This document shows, piece after piece, positions 23,425 through 35,538 of a stretch of 64,000 nucleotides of DNA. A program made the position numbers and the translations under genes. This DNA comes from Phellopilus nigrolimitatus (Eukaryota > Basidiomycota > Agaricomycetes > Hymenochaetales > Hymenochaetaceae), in assembly GCA_021029095.1 (NCBI GenBank), contig JAJOHG010000142.1:1-64000 (forward strand), in the 5' to 3' direction. Position 1 is the stretch's first letter. The number at the start of each line of letters is the position of its first letter. The notes below the pieces were generated by a model. It was not told where the DNA came from. It did no database searches and was given only the letters and a program-made list of their open reading frames with translations.

Positions 23425-25762
23425 ATGCGATCATTTCAATCCTTTGGTGGCGGTCTAGAACAACCAATGATTCCTACCCAGCCGCCTACGACCAATGCTT
23501 CGTCCGCTGCCAAACGCAAGACTACAGAGGACGGAGACATGTTCAACAAAGCATCAAAGAAAGCGAGAAACGATGTGCGTGCTTGTAAGTGTGTATCCAA
23601 TGCTACTTGCTGATAGTATCCTTTGCATAGACTGCAGGCATACCTAATGTCAATCTGAAACGCAAACGTACGTTCGACACGCGTATCCTTTACAGAATCT
23701 CTCATATGCTCGTCTTTTAGAACCCGGAGAAGAGAAAATAGGAGGTCTGGTTATTAAAAGAGGTCCTCCGACGCGTCCCCAACCGTCACAAGACACCCAA
23801 CCCCCTTTGTCTCGAGCGTCGCCGTTTGAGACAGAACGTTCGACGAATGCCGGCCCATCAACATCAAAGCCACCCTCCAAAGTTTCATCGAAACCTCCGG
23901 CGACCAAATCGACAGCGGGACCTGCATTTGCGCGCATCAGGAAAAAGGGGAAGGATAGGGATGTTTCTGCGGAGGGCGGAGGGGAGCGCGAAGTCGAGGA
24001 GGATGTGCGGCAGATGAACACGGAAGCGGATGACTTGCGCGACCGCTCGCGCGCGAGTATGGCGAGCATGACACCGGCAGCACTTAGGGTCGATTTCCAA
24101 TTCCCGCCATCCAATCCGCCGAATCCGAGTGCTGGGAAGTCGCGCGTTCGTCAGCTGCAGGAGCAAGCAGGCGCCGCACCCGTGAATGGCGGTGCGTTTG
24201 GGACACCTCCACCACAAACGGGGCGCGATACAATGAGGCCTATCGTCGAGCAAGAGACGCCGCAGATTAAGAAGAATAAGCTCTTCCGTGGAGAATCTAT
24301 GCAAAGGCCAGCGCCAATTGATCTCGGCAAACCTCCGAGCAATGTTTCAGGCTCTGGGCCTAGTAGCGAAGAATCATCCGGACATTCGAGGAGAAGAAGT
24401 TCGTTGAGCATGCGAGGGAAACGCAGTAGTTCGTCATTCGAGTCTACAGGTATCATCAGTGAGTTCTATCTAAGACTTACCTACTTCTTAAGGTGTTGAT
24501 CGTCTCCAAAATTACGTCTCAGCCCGTCCACATACTTCTGTTTCCGACACATCCCTTTATAAACACATCGATCCTGACCTCCCCGAGTCCCAGCGTGTCC
24601 GCCAGCTACTAATATGGGTTGCCTCTCGCGCTATGGATCCCCCGTTATCCTCGTCTCGTACCCGCGGGCGCAAGTCTATTGTCGGCCAGGTTCCGCCCGA
24701 GCCGCAATTATCCCCGCTCCCACCGGGCGGTGCAGAGCTGCTCAAAGAGATCAAGGCCGATCTCGTGCGGCAGCTGGCAGAGAAGAAGATCGACACAAGC
24801 GCGTACTCGGGTCCTCCGGAGGTCAATGGTTCCGCGTGGAAGCTAAGAGAGAACGAGCAGAACGTGAAAAATAGGGCGAGGGAGAAGCTATTCACGGAGC
24901 AGATAGAAGAGTAAGTCTTTTCACATTCTAATTGGCTCGTTTATCATTGACGGGGATGCTTGGAAAGACGTAAGAAGGAAGACGTAGCATGGGCTGAGGT
25001 CGCGCAATTCTACAATGCGCACCAGACAAACGTGCTGTCGTCGCTGAACCAGCGGAAGACACTGTCTGCTAAGGCGAAAGGGAAGCAAAGGGCAACGTCA
25101 CAGGAGCCCGAAGCGCTCGAGCCTTGGGAAAACGAGCTTCCAGACGTGTTCAGAGGCTCTAAAGGCTTCGATGTGGCGAAGCAGCTGCTAGAAGTCGGGA
25201 TTGAAGGTGTTGGGAAGGGTGATTCACGTCTAGAAGAACTGCAGTATAAGGTAAGCGAGATCATCGCGTCCGGCTGTTTAGTCTGTTCTGACTTCTGCCT
25301 TTTTCCCCTTAGGAGGATCGACTTCACGCCGCCATCTCCGTCGCCCACCAACTCACGCAGATAACGGCCTCGGAGCTCGATCACCGCTTCTCCCTGCTCT
25401 CCATCTCACTCGCACAGCGTACCCTCCCGCCAGCCAACCCATCCTCACTTAGGAACCCGAACGCACTCTCGAACTTCGTGCCCGTCATCTCGCTACCGTC
25501 CGCACGACATCCAGGGCCTGATCCGCAGGACCTGCTGCGCGCGATCTCGCGAACGGATGCCGCGCGCCCCCGCAGCCAGCTGGGCGATGCCGCGCGCCGC
25601 GCCGCGAAGGACGTGCAGCGAGCAAACGAGACTCAGGCGCAAGCAGCGAGCGAGGGCGGGCTGATGGTCGAGCGCAGACTCACAGACGTTCCCCCGCCAA
25701 CGCCGCGCAAGCCGCCAGGAACGCCGAAGCGACCATCCACGCCGGGCACAGCGAGGCGGTAG
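23425..25762 (+). CDS. dsn1: Kinetochore Mis12-complex subunit Dsn1/Mis13
   Basis: A structural subunit of the Mis12/MIND complex that links centromeric CENP-C to the outer kinetochore Ndc80 complex. Exons are 23425..23574, 23631..23667, 23721..24458, 24523..24910, 24968..25250 and 25313..25762, giving 681 aa from the first in-frame ATG. The true start may lie further upstream (the frame is open to about 23305). The diagnostic block near 283-340 reads SRRRSSLSMRGKR then Ser-rich, TRPHTSVSDTSLYKHIDPDLPE (shown in two parts) and RVRQLLIWVASRA. The RRxSS serines match the Aurora B-regulated patch of Dsn1. The N-terminal third is disordered. The C-terminus has a coiled-coil-like helical part and a Pro/Thr-rich tail with TPRKPPGTPKRP, likely CDK-type sites. 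Confidence 0.85.
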
Positions 25763-26431
25763 GCCCGCTGGCTCGTTGCGCGTTTTGTACAGTTTCCTCC
25801 CCGTCTAGATTCCTTGCATTCTCTGTTCAAGTGGATTATTGTAGCTTGGACGATGAGAACGCTGCCGCCCGTACTATATACCTTGCTGTGAAGCCCTGTC
25901 TTTCCGTCTCTGCTGCGTTTTATCTCTTCGTCATCTGCGTCTCAGTCTTCGTTACCTGTAGCATTTATGTATGTGTCGATCTGCTCATTCATCTATCAAT
26001 TGTAGCTCCTTATTGCTGAATTATTCTCTTCTCTTTGCGCTTTCCTTCAAACCAGAATATAATCTCTGGTCCGGCGACTCCTGGGATTGTATTGCAAAGG
26101 TCTGCAGATACACAACTTGTGCATTGAATTGAGAATGTTGGGTGGAAAGCATCAGAGTGAGGTTTCATGTAAAAGGTGTTTGGCGTGGCATGTTATCCGC
26201 GCGAATAAAGCACTAAGCGTATTTCAGAACGTGAATCGAAGAGAAATAAAAAAAACATATATGTTGATCTGAAGGTATTCGTACACAACGAGCTTTTCTT
26301 CAATACAAGAAATGAATACCGATACGCAGTAGTCAAAAGAAACGAGAGATGTCTGGGCCCGGCCAAACAAACTCTGGTGCTTATGTTGCGCTTCGATCCC
26401 GGGCCCTGCTCCTCACACGCAATTTTCCGCC
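25763..26431. other. Intergenic region between convergent dsn1 and macro-domain genes
   Basis: About 670 bases, T-rich on the left as expected for a 3' UTR. No gene or element was recognised. Confidence 0.5.
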
Positions 26432-27660
26432 TCACTCCTTGCCGGGAGCGGGAAAATATACTGGTATCAGGTTCCTGGCGAGTTAGCACATACATAATGT
26501 CAGCGTGTGCTTTAGCTCTCAAAATTTCCGACAGAACAGAACACAGTGGCAGACGGAGCTGGACAAACTTACTCGTATACGCTTCTGTCCTCGTCGCTGA
26601 ATACTGTGAACACCACACGATTAAGCTGGAGCGCCATCGAATGAGCGGAGTTCAGCTATTAGAACGCGTATTTGCGGCAACAGAAGCCAGCGAATCCACT
26701 CACCTTCGAGCCCTTCTCTGAGTCTAGAAAGCGGCGAGTCTCTTGTAGAGCTATAGCAGTTGCGTCTGCGACGGGATACCCATATACACCCGTCGATATA
26801 GATGGAAAAGCCTGTGGTGGTCCGTCGTCGAGCCAGTAAGTGAGTTTCACCTATGGCGACGGGCGCGATTGCTCACGATGCTCGTTAACGAGTTGTCTAC
26901 CGCAATCGACAAGCTACGACGGTAGCACGAGGCGAGCTGGCTCGCATTCTCATCCGCAGAGCGAGCCGAGTATACTGGGCCAACAGTATGGATGACATGC
27001 TTTCTGGAAAAAGAAAAACACCAGGACATGTCTCAGCCTTGGGGCTCGAGAATACGTATACAGGTGGAAACAAGATCTAGTGAGGACACGTACGCCGGGA
27101 GGTTGTAACCCTTCGTAATCTTCGCATCTCCAGTGGCACAGCCGTTAAGGGTCTCGCCTATCTCTTCATGACGGACTCCATCGGTAAAGTATGACTTCAC
27201 ACTCACACTCCTTCACCAAGCTCTTTCCTGCTGCACGATGGATCGCGCCATCCACTGGACATGCAACGAACAATCAGCGCTTCGACTCATACCAATATTC
27301 AGATTCTTACCCCCGCCTCCGCCTTAATGTAGGACGATGTTCAGATCATAGTGTTGCATGAGCTACTCCAGAAAACCAGCACAGGATGCAGACAGACCTC
27401 GCAAAGACGCTCTCGCCGCATTCACGATCGCGTCGACCTCTAATTTCGTGATATCTCCTTGGCTAAATGGTGAGAGCTCCAAATGAGACTCAACATCCTG
27501 GGCAGACGAATCATTTGGATATGTACATGAGAGAAACACGGTCGAGCAGAGCATCTGCCGGCGCGTACCGCGGCGACGCGCCAGCCTTCAGGGGCGCAAG
27601 TACGCCAGACGTGTATAGTTGGCGCAGTGTCGCGATCCTGGAAAGAGTGATTTTGCTCAT
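26432..27660 (-). CDS. Macro-domain protein, MacroD-type ADP-ribose hydrolase
   Basis: A probable O-acetyl-ADP-ribose deacetylase / mono-ADP-ribosyl hydrolase. Nine exons were joined: 27660..27527, 27462..27398, 27322..27311, 27254..27207, 27157..27094, 27003..26877, 26811..26704, 26625..26573 and 26474..26432, giving 217 aa. The macro fold motifs run in order: GDITKLEVDAIVNAA, the Gly-rich substrate loop followed by VDGAIHRAAG, GCATGDAKITKGYNLP, KHVIHTVGPVY, and the second loop FPSISTGVYGYP. Within the first motif a Arg replaces the usual Asn in NAAN (NAARASL), which may alter the catalytic Asn and is worth checking. Exon 3 is only 12 nt and encodes part of the Gly loop. The length and layout match single-domain fungal MacroD proteins. 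Confidence 0.88.
27311..27322 (-). other. Twelve-nucleotide microexon coding the macro-domain Gly loop
   Basis: Acceptor CATTAAG, then GCGGAGGCGGGG, then donor GTAAGA on the minus strand. It lies between a 75-bp and a 56-bp intron. It supplies the Gly-Gly-Gly-Gly run before Val-Asp-Gly that contacts ADP-ribose in this family. Confidence 0.8.
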
Positions 27661-27987
27661 TGTTCAAAATACTTCAGAATATTTCGTACAGCTTAGTCGT
27701 GGTTGCAGCGAAAGACGGTAGCGTCATTGCCAGACGCGAAGTCACGTCGAGCTCACGTGAGCCACTACATGCACTAACTGCCGACCCAATATAACTAAGG
27801 CTTATTCTGAGCTCTTTCATTTTAGCTCTCTATTACCATTGATTTAATATTTTCAGTGTGATGTAACCATAAGTAATGGTTTAAAATCTCCACTAGTAAT
27901 GTCAGCTTTTGTATGCGTGCAGAGAGGATGGCCACAGTCCCAGGTCACGTGACACACTTTAGGGAGGCCGGTAAGTCCTTTTTTTTT

Positions 27988-28424
27988 TTTAACTAGCCCT
28001 TATTTAATTTTGTAAGTAAAAGTGAAAAATTTATTTGCTAAGATCAGGAGGTCAAGTGCGGAAGGAGGAAAGGAAGAGGAGAGAGGAAGCAAGCATACAT
28101 GCAGCGGCATAATGAGTTCTCACGGGATGGGCAACCTCCATGATAGACTTTTGGGAACTCTATCCTGGTAATTCGCTCCCCAAATATTTTTATTATATTT
28201 TTTTGCAAGCAAAAGTACAAGATTTATTTGCTAAACTCAGGATTTTTTTTGCGGAAGGAGGGAAAGAAAGAGAGGGGAGACGGCCTACATACCTCGAAGG
28301 CACGCCCCATCATGGGCAGTTCTCACGGGGGGGGGGGGGGGGGGGGGCTACACAGCCACACGCAACACATCACGTGATAGCTTTTTGGGAGCCTCTATCC
28401 AATGTAAATGGGAGCTTCGCTCCC
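27988..28424. repeat. Two diverged tandem repeat units with a 21-G run
   Basis: Unit 1 (about 27988..28180) and unit 2 (about 28181..28424) share, in the same order, an ATTTATTTGCTAA segment, a GCGGAAGGAGG purine block, a TTCTCACGGG segment, a TGATAG..CTTTTGGGA..CTCTATCC segment and a terminal CGCTCCC. Unit 2 carries 21 consecutive G at 28327..28347 and ends in the small palindrome GGGAGCTTCGCTCCC. CACGTGA occurs at 27943 and 28372. No ORF explains them; they may be copies of a short non-autonomous repeat. Confidence 0.65.
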
Positions 28425-28573
28425 AATAAAAAATACATACAAGATAGCTTCAAAGTACCAGCTATACTTTCGTACACAAGATCTACGGGACATAACGCTC
28501 TAAACTATGTTGGTACACTTGATAATAAACTGCTGATATTCTTTCTTCACTGAAGACAATAGCCTGACTTGCA

Positions 28574-30474
<1,901 letters not shown>

Positions 30475-31179
30475 GGTTGCTTGCTCGTCCAGGTGAAATT
30501 TTTGAATTTACTCGCCAGGGGTTTTCACAATTAAAAAGCTGTGCCAGAGCAATCAAAATAGAAAGACGCCGTGCAACGTGCCCAGAAAGCTCTAAATTTG
30601 CTGATATGCTGACTTGAACAGTAGCTCGAGCTTCTAATTGTTGTCAGTTTTCCACGCCAGACATTTGAACGTCAGATCCGGGCGCGGAGCGCAATGCGTT
30701 GATTTCACTGCCTTTATATCTTTCCGCAAGCCGTATAGGAGATTACGGGCACCGAAAGTGCAGGCGAACACGTTCCTTGCATCGCTCTGTGCGCATCCGG
30801 TATTGTCAATAGCAATCAAACCCGGCTGATGTCTATCAAGGCTAGAAGGGACATGAAGCTAAGGAACGACAGCTCCTTTTCGGACATGAAGCAGACGTGA
30901 ATGGCAAAGCAGGCGATAAACATGAGTCGGCCGTCGAGAGGTGACCAGGTGGTTATCTCGTGGGCGTTGCCCAGAGCCTCGTGTCAAGGCGTTCGCGCGG
31001 TGGCGTTTGCAGCCGAATTGAAAAGTCTCATGATATAAACGCCATCCAGTTATAAAATACTTAGGGTCAAGTTCAGCGACAAGAGATACCTTGTAAATAT
31101 CTCAAGTCAAGCCGACGACAAAGAGGCGCATTATATAATAAAGCGATGACTAATACAAAACCGATTTTTAACCGCCCCT
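30475..31179. other. Intergenic region between GH5 and GH18 genes
   Basis: About 700 bases between two minus-strand genes. It contains the GH5 3' UTR and the GH18 promoter. No ORF or element was recognised. Confidence 0.5.
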
Positions 31180-33445
31180 TCATGAGAGGCCTGACGTGCC
31201 GGACCTTTTTAGCGCTAGGTTCACGGAAACAAACGTCAGACCTGAAACAAAGGACGCACTAAAGACCTGAGTCTACTTACTATCGAAAGGAATGTTCGGG
31301 CGGATAGCTTGTGCCCATACAGTATTGAACGCGCTGGATTTGTGTCAGCCAGGGATTAATAGTATAACGATATTATAAACACTGACTCCGGTTGACCCAG
31401 ATCATTCACCTGTCCCGGCTCTAGACTACCTGTATCAGCTCCGCAGCAAGGCGACCCAGTTCCCCATACTGTAAGAAATCTAAAATTAGCATCGGACATG
31501 AAAAGATAATTAACTTTCGAAGCCATAATTATTTTAATCGTATCGCAAATGAAAGGGCCGGGACATAGAAGGATATAAATCTGGAGTGAAGGAAACGATA
31601 AAATGATTGATAATATAGGAGAACACGCACGTGGTCCAGCGGCCCAAATCGACCATCCGATGTATTCGTCGTTTGCCTCGAGGAATGTAAGCATGTCGGT
31701 GATAAACTAGTATTTAATTTTCAGTTCGCGCGCGCATGTTTGGGGCTAGGTCCTGTCGACACTCACGTTAAAGCAGTTCTGGTTATTTCCGCCGCCGAAC
31801 TCGCTGATTACAGCTCTGATATCTCTAAATGAGAGGGGAAACGACAGCGAATGCATGATGGAAGTACTTGAGGTTGTTCTCTTGCAGCCAGGTTGTTAAA
31901 TCCGCCAGATTAGAGGGACCTTTTATTTCGCAAAAGATCAGTTGTGCCATGTGCAGACTCAAAGATTATTCAAGTACCAGGTTGGGTGCAATTGGCGTGC
32001 GAGCCCGAGAAATCTTCATCTGAAATCGCCGAAATTTCAATCCCATGAGATATAGCATGATTTGTTCTTGAGCTTACCGAGGTACTTCCCAAGCGTTTCT
32101 CTTAGAGTCCATCAATATCTAAATTAAATAATAAGTAGCTCACTTCGTGGATATCAATCGCCGTGTTGTTCAGCGGGTCGACGAGCATGTTCATAAAATC
32201 ACTCGAGGGCGCGTCTCCCGCTGCTCCCGTGGTCTGCGTCCACGAGTGTCCGCCTGTGAAACCGTTGCCCGGCGCGAGGATTAACTGGTCTGCGCCTACT
32301 GAGCGGATGCCGTTGATAGCTGCCTTCACATAAAAGTAGAGTTATCAATCGAAAATTCTCGAGCTAACCTCAAAGACCTTACCTGGTTATTTTCAAAGAT
32401 CAATTGAGTCGGCTAGTTAGAGAAAATAAAAGGGTAAGACGATGATAAAGGAGAAAAGAAAAAGTGATATTTACCATGTCGTGCGGCTCGTTGTTGATCC
32501 CGAACACGACCATAGGGTTATCGACGAAGCGGCTTGCGAGCTCTGCCCAGAACTCTTGGAACTGTTCCGTCGTAGCCGCCGCAGGGTCGCTGGTATTCCC
32601 AATGACCTACAGTATGGAAAATAATGAAGCTATACGTATGTACTGGAATTGGATAATCCGTGCATACACTGCCTGAATTTGGTTGCGCAGACGGATCACT
32701 GTTGAGAGATCATGGAGCGTTAATGGTTTTCGAAACACCAGACAGAAAGGCTCGGAGACACACTTGTAGCGCATATAATTATGCGGGTCAAGCAATGCGT
32801 ATGCACCTTTGTCGACTGTAATGTGATTGACGGCGGCCTCGTACTCGCTGAAGTGCTGTAGGGGAGGTGAATCACGTTAGTTTATTACACCTACTCGTCG
32901 GCCAATAAGTGAAAATAAATAAGATAAACGCGCTTCTCACGGTTTCATTGAAGGTTGCACCAAGGCCGGTCTCGAGCGGACACATCCGTTCCTTACATCA
33001 CTGTTAAACAACATTCGAACGCATCAGATGTGGTAGGTCCCTCACCAACAGGAAAGTGACGCGGAAAAAGTTGATGTTCTCCTGGTCGGCGAAGATGTCT
33101 ACCGTAGTCTTAAACCAAAACAAAGCAAAAGGGTTTGTCAGCTATTTCAATCCACCGTGCGCTTTCATGGCCAAGAACGAAAGCCAGATAACACACCTGG
33201 TTGATGAAATCGAAGTCGACGCCAAATCGCCCAGGAAGGCCCATAATTGTCCCGTTCGAAGAGAACACACCGAACTCGCCACCCGACTGTAATATTGTTG
33301 AAGTCCTCATTGATTCTTTTATATTATGAGTAGTATGGACTGGTTTGCGTACCTCGTTTACGCCGGCGTATAAGATTTTCGCTGATGCCAGTGATGCGGT
33401 AAGCAACGCATGCAAGAGAGTCTGCGAGAAACTGGACACCATCAT
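31180..33445 (-). CDS. Secreted GH5 endo-beta-1,4-glucanase (cellulase)
   Basis: A GH5 endoglucanase like fungal Cel5A/EGII that cleaves internal cellulose bonds. Seventeen exons give 403 aa: 33445..33353, 33286..33197, 33108..33046, 32991..32941, 32855..32764, 32698..32668, 32606..32475, 32412..32383, 32323..32144, 32084..32078, 32019..31978, 31919..31868, 31824..31767, 31706..31631, 31468..31369, 31333..31281 and 31241..31180. A signal peptide covers about 1-23. The acid/base is Glu180 in GINNEPHDM and the nucleophile is Glu296 in VISEFGGGN. RFGVDFDF, LLDPHNYMRY, DIHEYLDEDFSGSH and WAAGP are family landmarks. No CBM1 is seen. Exon 10 is 7 nt. The 35-bp intron 31334..31368 is unusually short, so the exon 15-16 junction is the weak point; the frame resumes at FNTVWAQAIRPNIP and LKRSGTSGLS. 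Confidence 0.88.
32078..32084 (-). other. Seven-nucleotide microexon in the GH5 gene
   Basis: On the minus strand: TTGGGAAG|TACCTCG|GTAAGCTC, between introns of 59 and 58 bp. It gives Tyr-Leu-Asp in the conserved His-Glu-Tyr-Leu-Asp segment. Skipping it breaks the frame. Confidence 0.8.
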
Positions 33446-33505
33446 CGAACCTTGACTTTGCAACGGGTGTGTTTCGCTAACAACAAGACCTATACAACCC
33501 TCCCG

Positions 33506-33513
33506 CTACTTAT
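33506..33513 (-). promoter_or_regulatory. Putative TATA box of the GH5 gene
   Basis: On the minus strand the sequence reads TATAAGTAGCGG about 65 bases upstream of the start codon at 33445. The position fits a TATA element; no experimental basis. Confidence 0.4.
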
Positions 33514-34442
33514 ACGGACAAAATAAAGCACCCGAGCGTCACGGGAGACACCCTGGATATTGTTGAACTGTTCCTCGCTCATGCCGCTCGTCGTTACACC
33601 TCGCAAAAGACACCGTCACGAAGCCAGCTGCTCCATCTCGGGGGATTTTCGGGCGGAATCCAGGCTCATTTCAGTCTGTCGTCTCTTCAATCGCTTTTCT
33701 TTTTCTTCATTATTCTCGAATATGGCGTATGTGGGACACGGTCGTGGATGCTTCATGTGTATATGTTCTGCTGCAGGCTGTTGAGCTGGCCTTTCTATTT
33801 TGGATCGCAGGTAGCCCCGCGTTGTGAGAACATTGAGGTAGGAAATGGACAGATTTTTCTGTTTGAAGCACGGTAGGAACATGTTTCTGGTAGAGTAATG
33901 ACCCGGTGAAGGAAGCAAAGAAGAAGAAAAAATAGCTCATCTAAAATACATGTAATCCCCGCGGACCACGTCACCCTGACGCACTGCATGTCTATCAGAG
34001 ATGATGCTTCGACACTCCCACCTAACTTAAGAATTAGAAATATAAGGAAACCTGCCCTCGGGCGCATGCGTGTACATTTTGGATTCGTCGATGGGTACTT
34101 GAGTAAATGTATATAGACGAGGAAGCACGCGCATTCGAATTGTGATCTGCGCCATCCATGGAAATGTCCAGCCAATAATTTCGAGTAAATTTAACAGCCA
34201 GTCTAAGCAAATACAAGAACTTCATATAACAGCAGAGGAAATGCCTTGAATACAGTGAGAGAATTACTCGTCGTCGTGATCGCAATTGCCCAAAGTCTCC
34301 TTCCCCACTTCCCTCTCCCTATCATATCGCACAGCAGATAACCTTTACTAAAAATCGGACAAGATCCAGAGATGCAACGGTACAATCGCGATATTAAGCA
34401 GCGACAGGCGAGATCGTGTATGTGAAAAGCCCCAAGGCGTCT
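33514..34442. other. Intergenic region, no supported gene
   Basis: About 930 bases between the GH5 promoter and the eIF1A 3' end. It has only short ORFs without domains. Nothing else was recognised. Confidence 0.5.
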
Positions 34443-35201
34443 CTACAAGTCGTCGATGAAGTCCTCGCCATCATCGCTCTTTCCGTCCTCGCCGAATTCG
34501 ACCCCGTCAGCATCATCTCCTTCTCCGGGCTCGCCCGACGCCTCGTTGATTTTTGCAGTCTCAGGAAGCTCTCCGTACGCTTTCACTATGAAGAAAAGAG
34601 TCATCAGCATTTTATTCAGCGATCACCATCAATCGCAAACGGAGGTGAAACGTACAATTGCGCGCTTCCTCTGATGTGTACTTCACAATAACATCCGCCT
34701 TGTCATCCTGGAATTCTCGAAGCGACAGCAGAATAATATCGCCTTGGTTGATCCATACCTACAAGACGATGTGCCGGCGTCAGGAATCGTTCGTCAGATA
34801 GTAGCCGTAGAGACATGACGCACCTTCTTCCTCATCTTCCCCCGGATGTGTGCCAGGCGCTTCTCACCGTCAAAGCATTGCGCTTCGAGGCGGCCGTTCC
34901 CCAGCATTTTTGTCACTTGTGCATACTCTGTGCTGCGAGTTAGACCTCCAGATCTGACTGGAATCAAATTTGTGACGCACCCTGACCATCCTCCTTGAAG
35001 ACCAACTCGCGCTTGTCATCGTCATTCTCATTCTTTCCGCGCCTGCGATTCTTACCACCCTATATCCCCAGGCATTTCATCAGCATGAGATCGCATAAAA
35101 TCCACTGTCAGCGTTGTCGACGAACCTTTCCCTTATTCTGCGAGACAATCAGTATATGCTAATTGATCTGCCAGCAAAACTGACAAGCTTACCTTGGGCA
35201 T
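34443..35201 (-). CDS. tif11: Translation initiation factor eIF1A
   Basis: eIF1A binds the ribosomal A site and promotes scanning and start-codon selection with eIF1 in the cytosol. Six exons were joined: 35201..35193, 35137..35126, 35059..34981, 34927..34824, 34758..34656 and 34585..34443, giving 149 aa, the family length. The basic N-terminal tail ([19 protein letters not shown]) leads into the OB fold with [46 protein letters not shown] and [19 protein letters not shown]. The acidic C-terminal tail ends EDFIDDL, near the DIDDI-type end of the family. The first coding exon is only 9 nt (Met-Pro-Lys) and the second 12 nt. It is divergent from the PPN2-like gene. Confidence 0.95.
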
Positions 35202-35538
35202 GGCTGAAGTAAAATTACAAGGACCTAGGCGGCTGTCCCAGTCGTGTGGTCGGTGCCAGGAGAGACGCTTATATAGAGATGGGCGGTGTATGTATGACTA
35301 CGTTCTACCGGTACAAACTTGTGGCATGCTCTCGTGGGAATCCAGCATACGCCACATCCTTGAAGCGGAGACGCGGATATTACCGAATGCCGAAGTGACC
35401 TCATCATCCTCTGCCTGCTCTAGCCGCACCTACACCGTACGTCGAATGGCACATTGTCGGTGACACCTTAAATTCCTCTAAATCTTTCGTGCATCGCGGA
35501 AACCAACCATAGACTACGTTGGACACCCTTCGCCACTG
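35202..35538. promoter_or_regulatory. Shared promoter region of eIF1A and PPN2-like genes
   Basis: A 337-bp region between divergent start codons. On the minus strand CTATATAAG (about 35268..35276) sits about 70 bases upstream of the eIF1A ATG and is a good TATA candidate. No clear TATA was seen for the plus-strand gene. Confidence 0.5.

Noticed and set aside
28327..28347. G21 run considered as an assembly gap or vector artefact
   Set aside because: It lies within a repeat unit that has a related partner unit; only its exact length is doubtful, not its presence.
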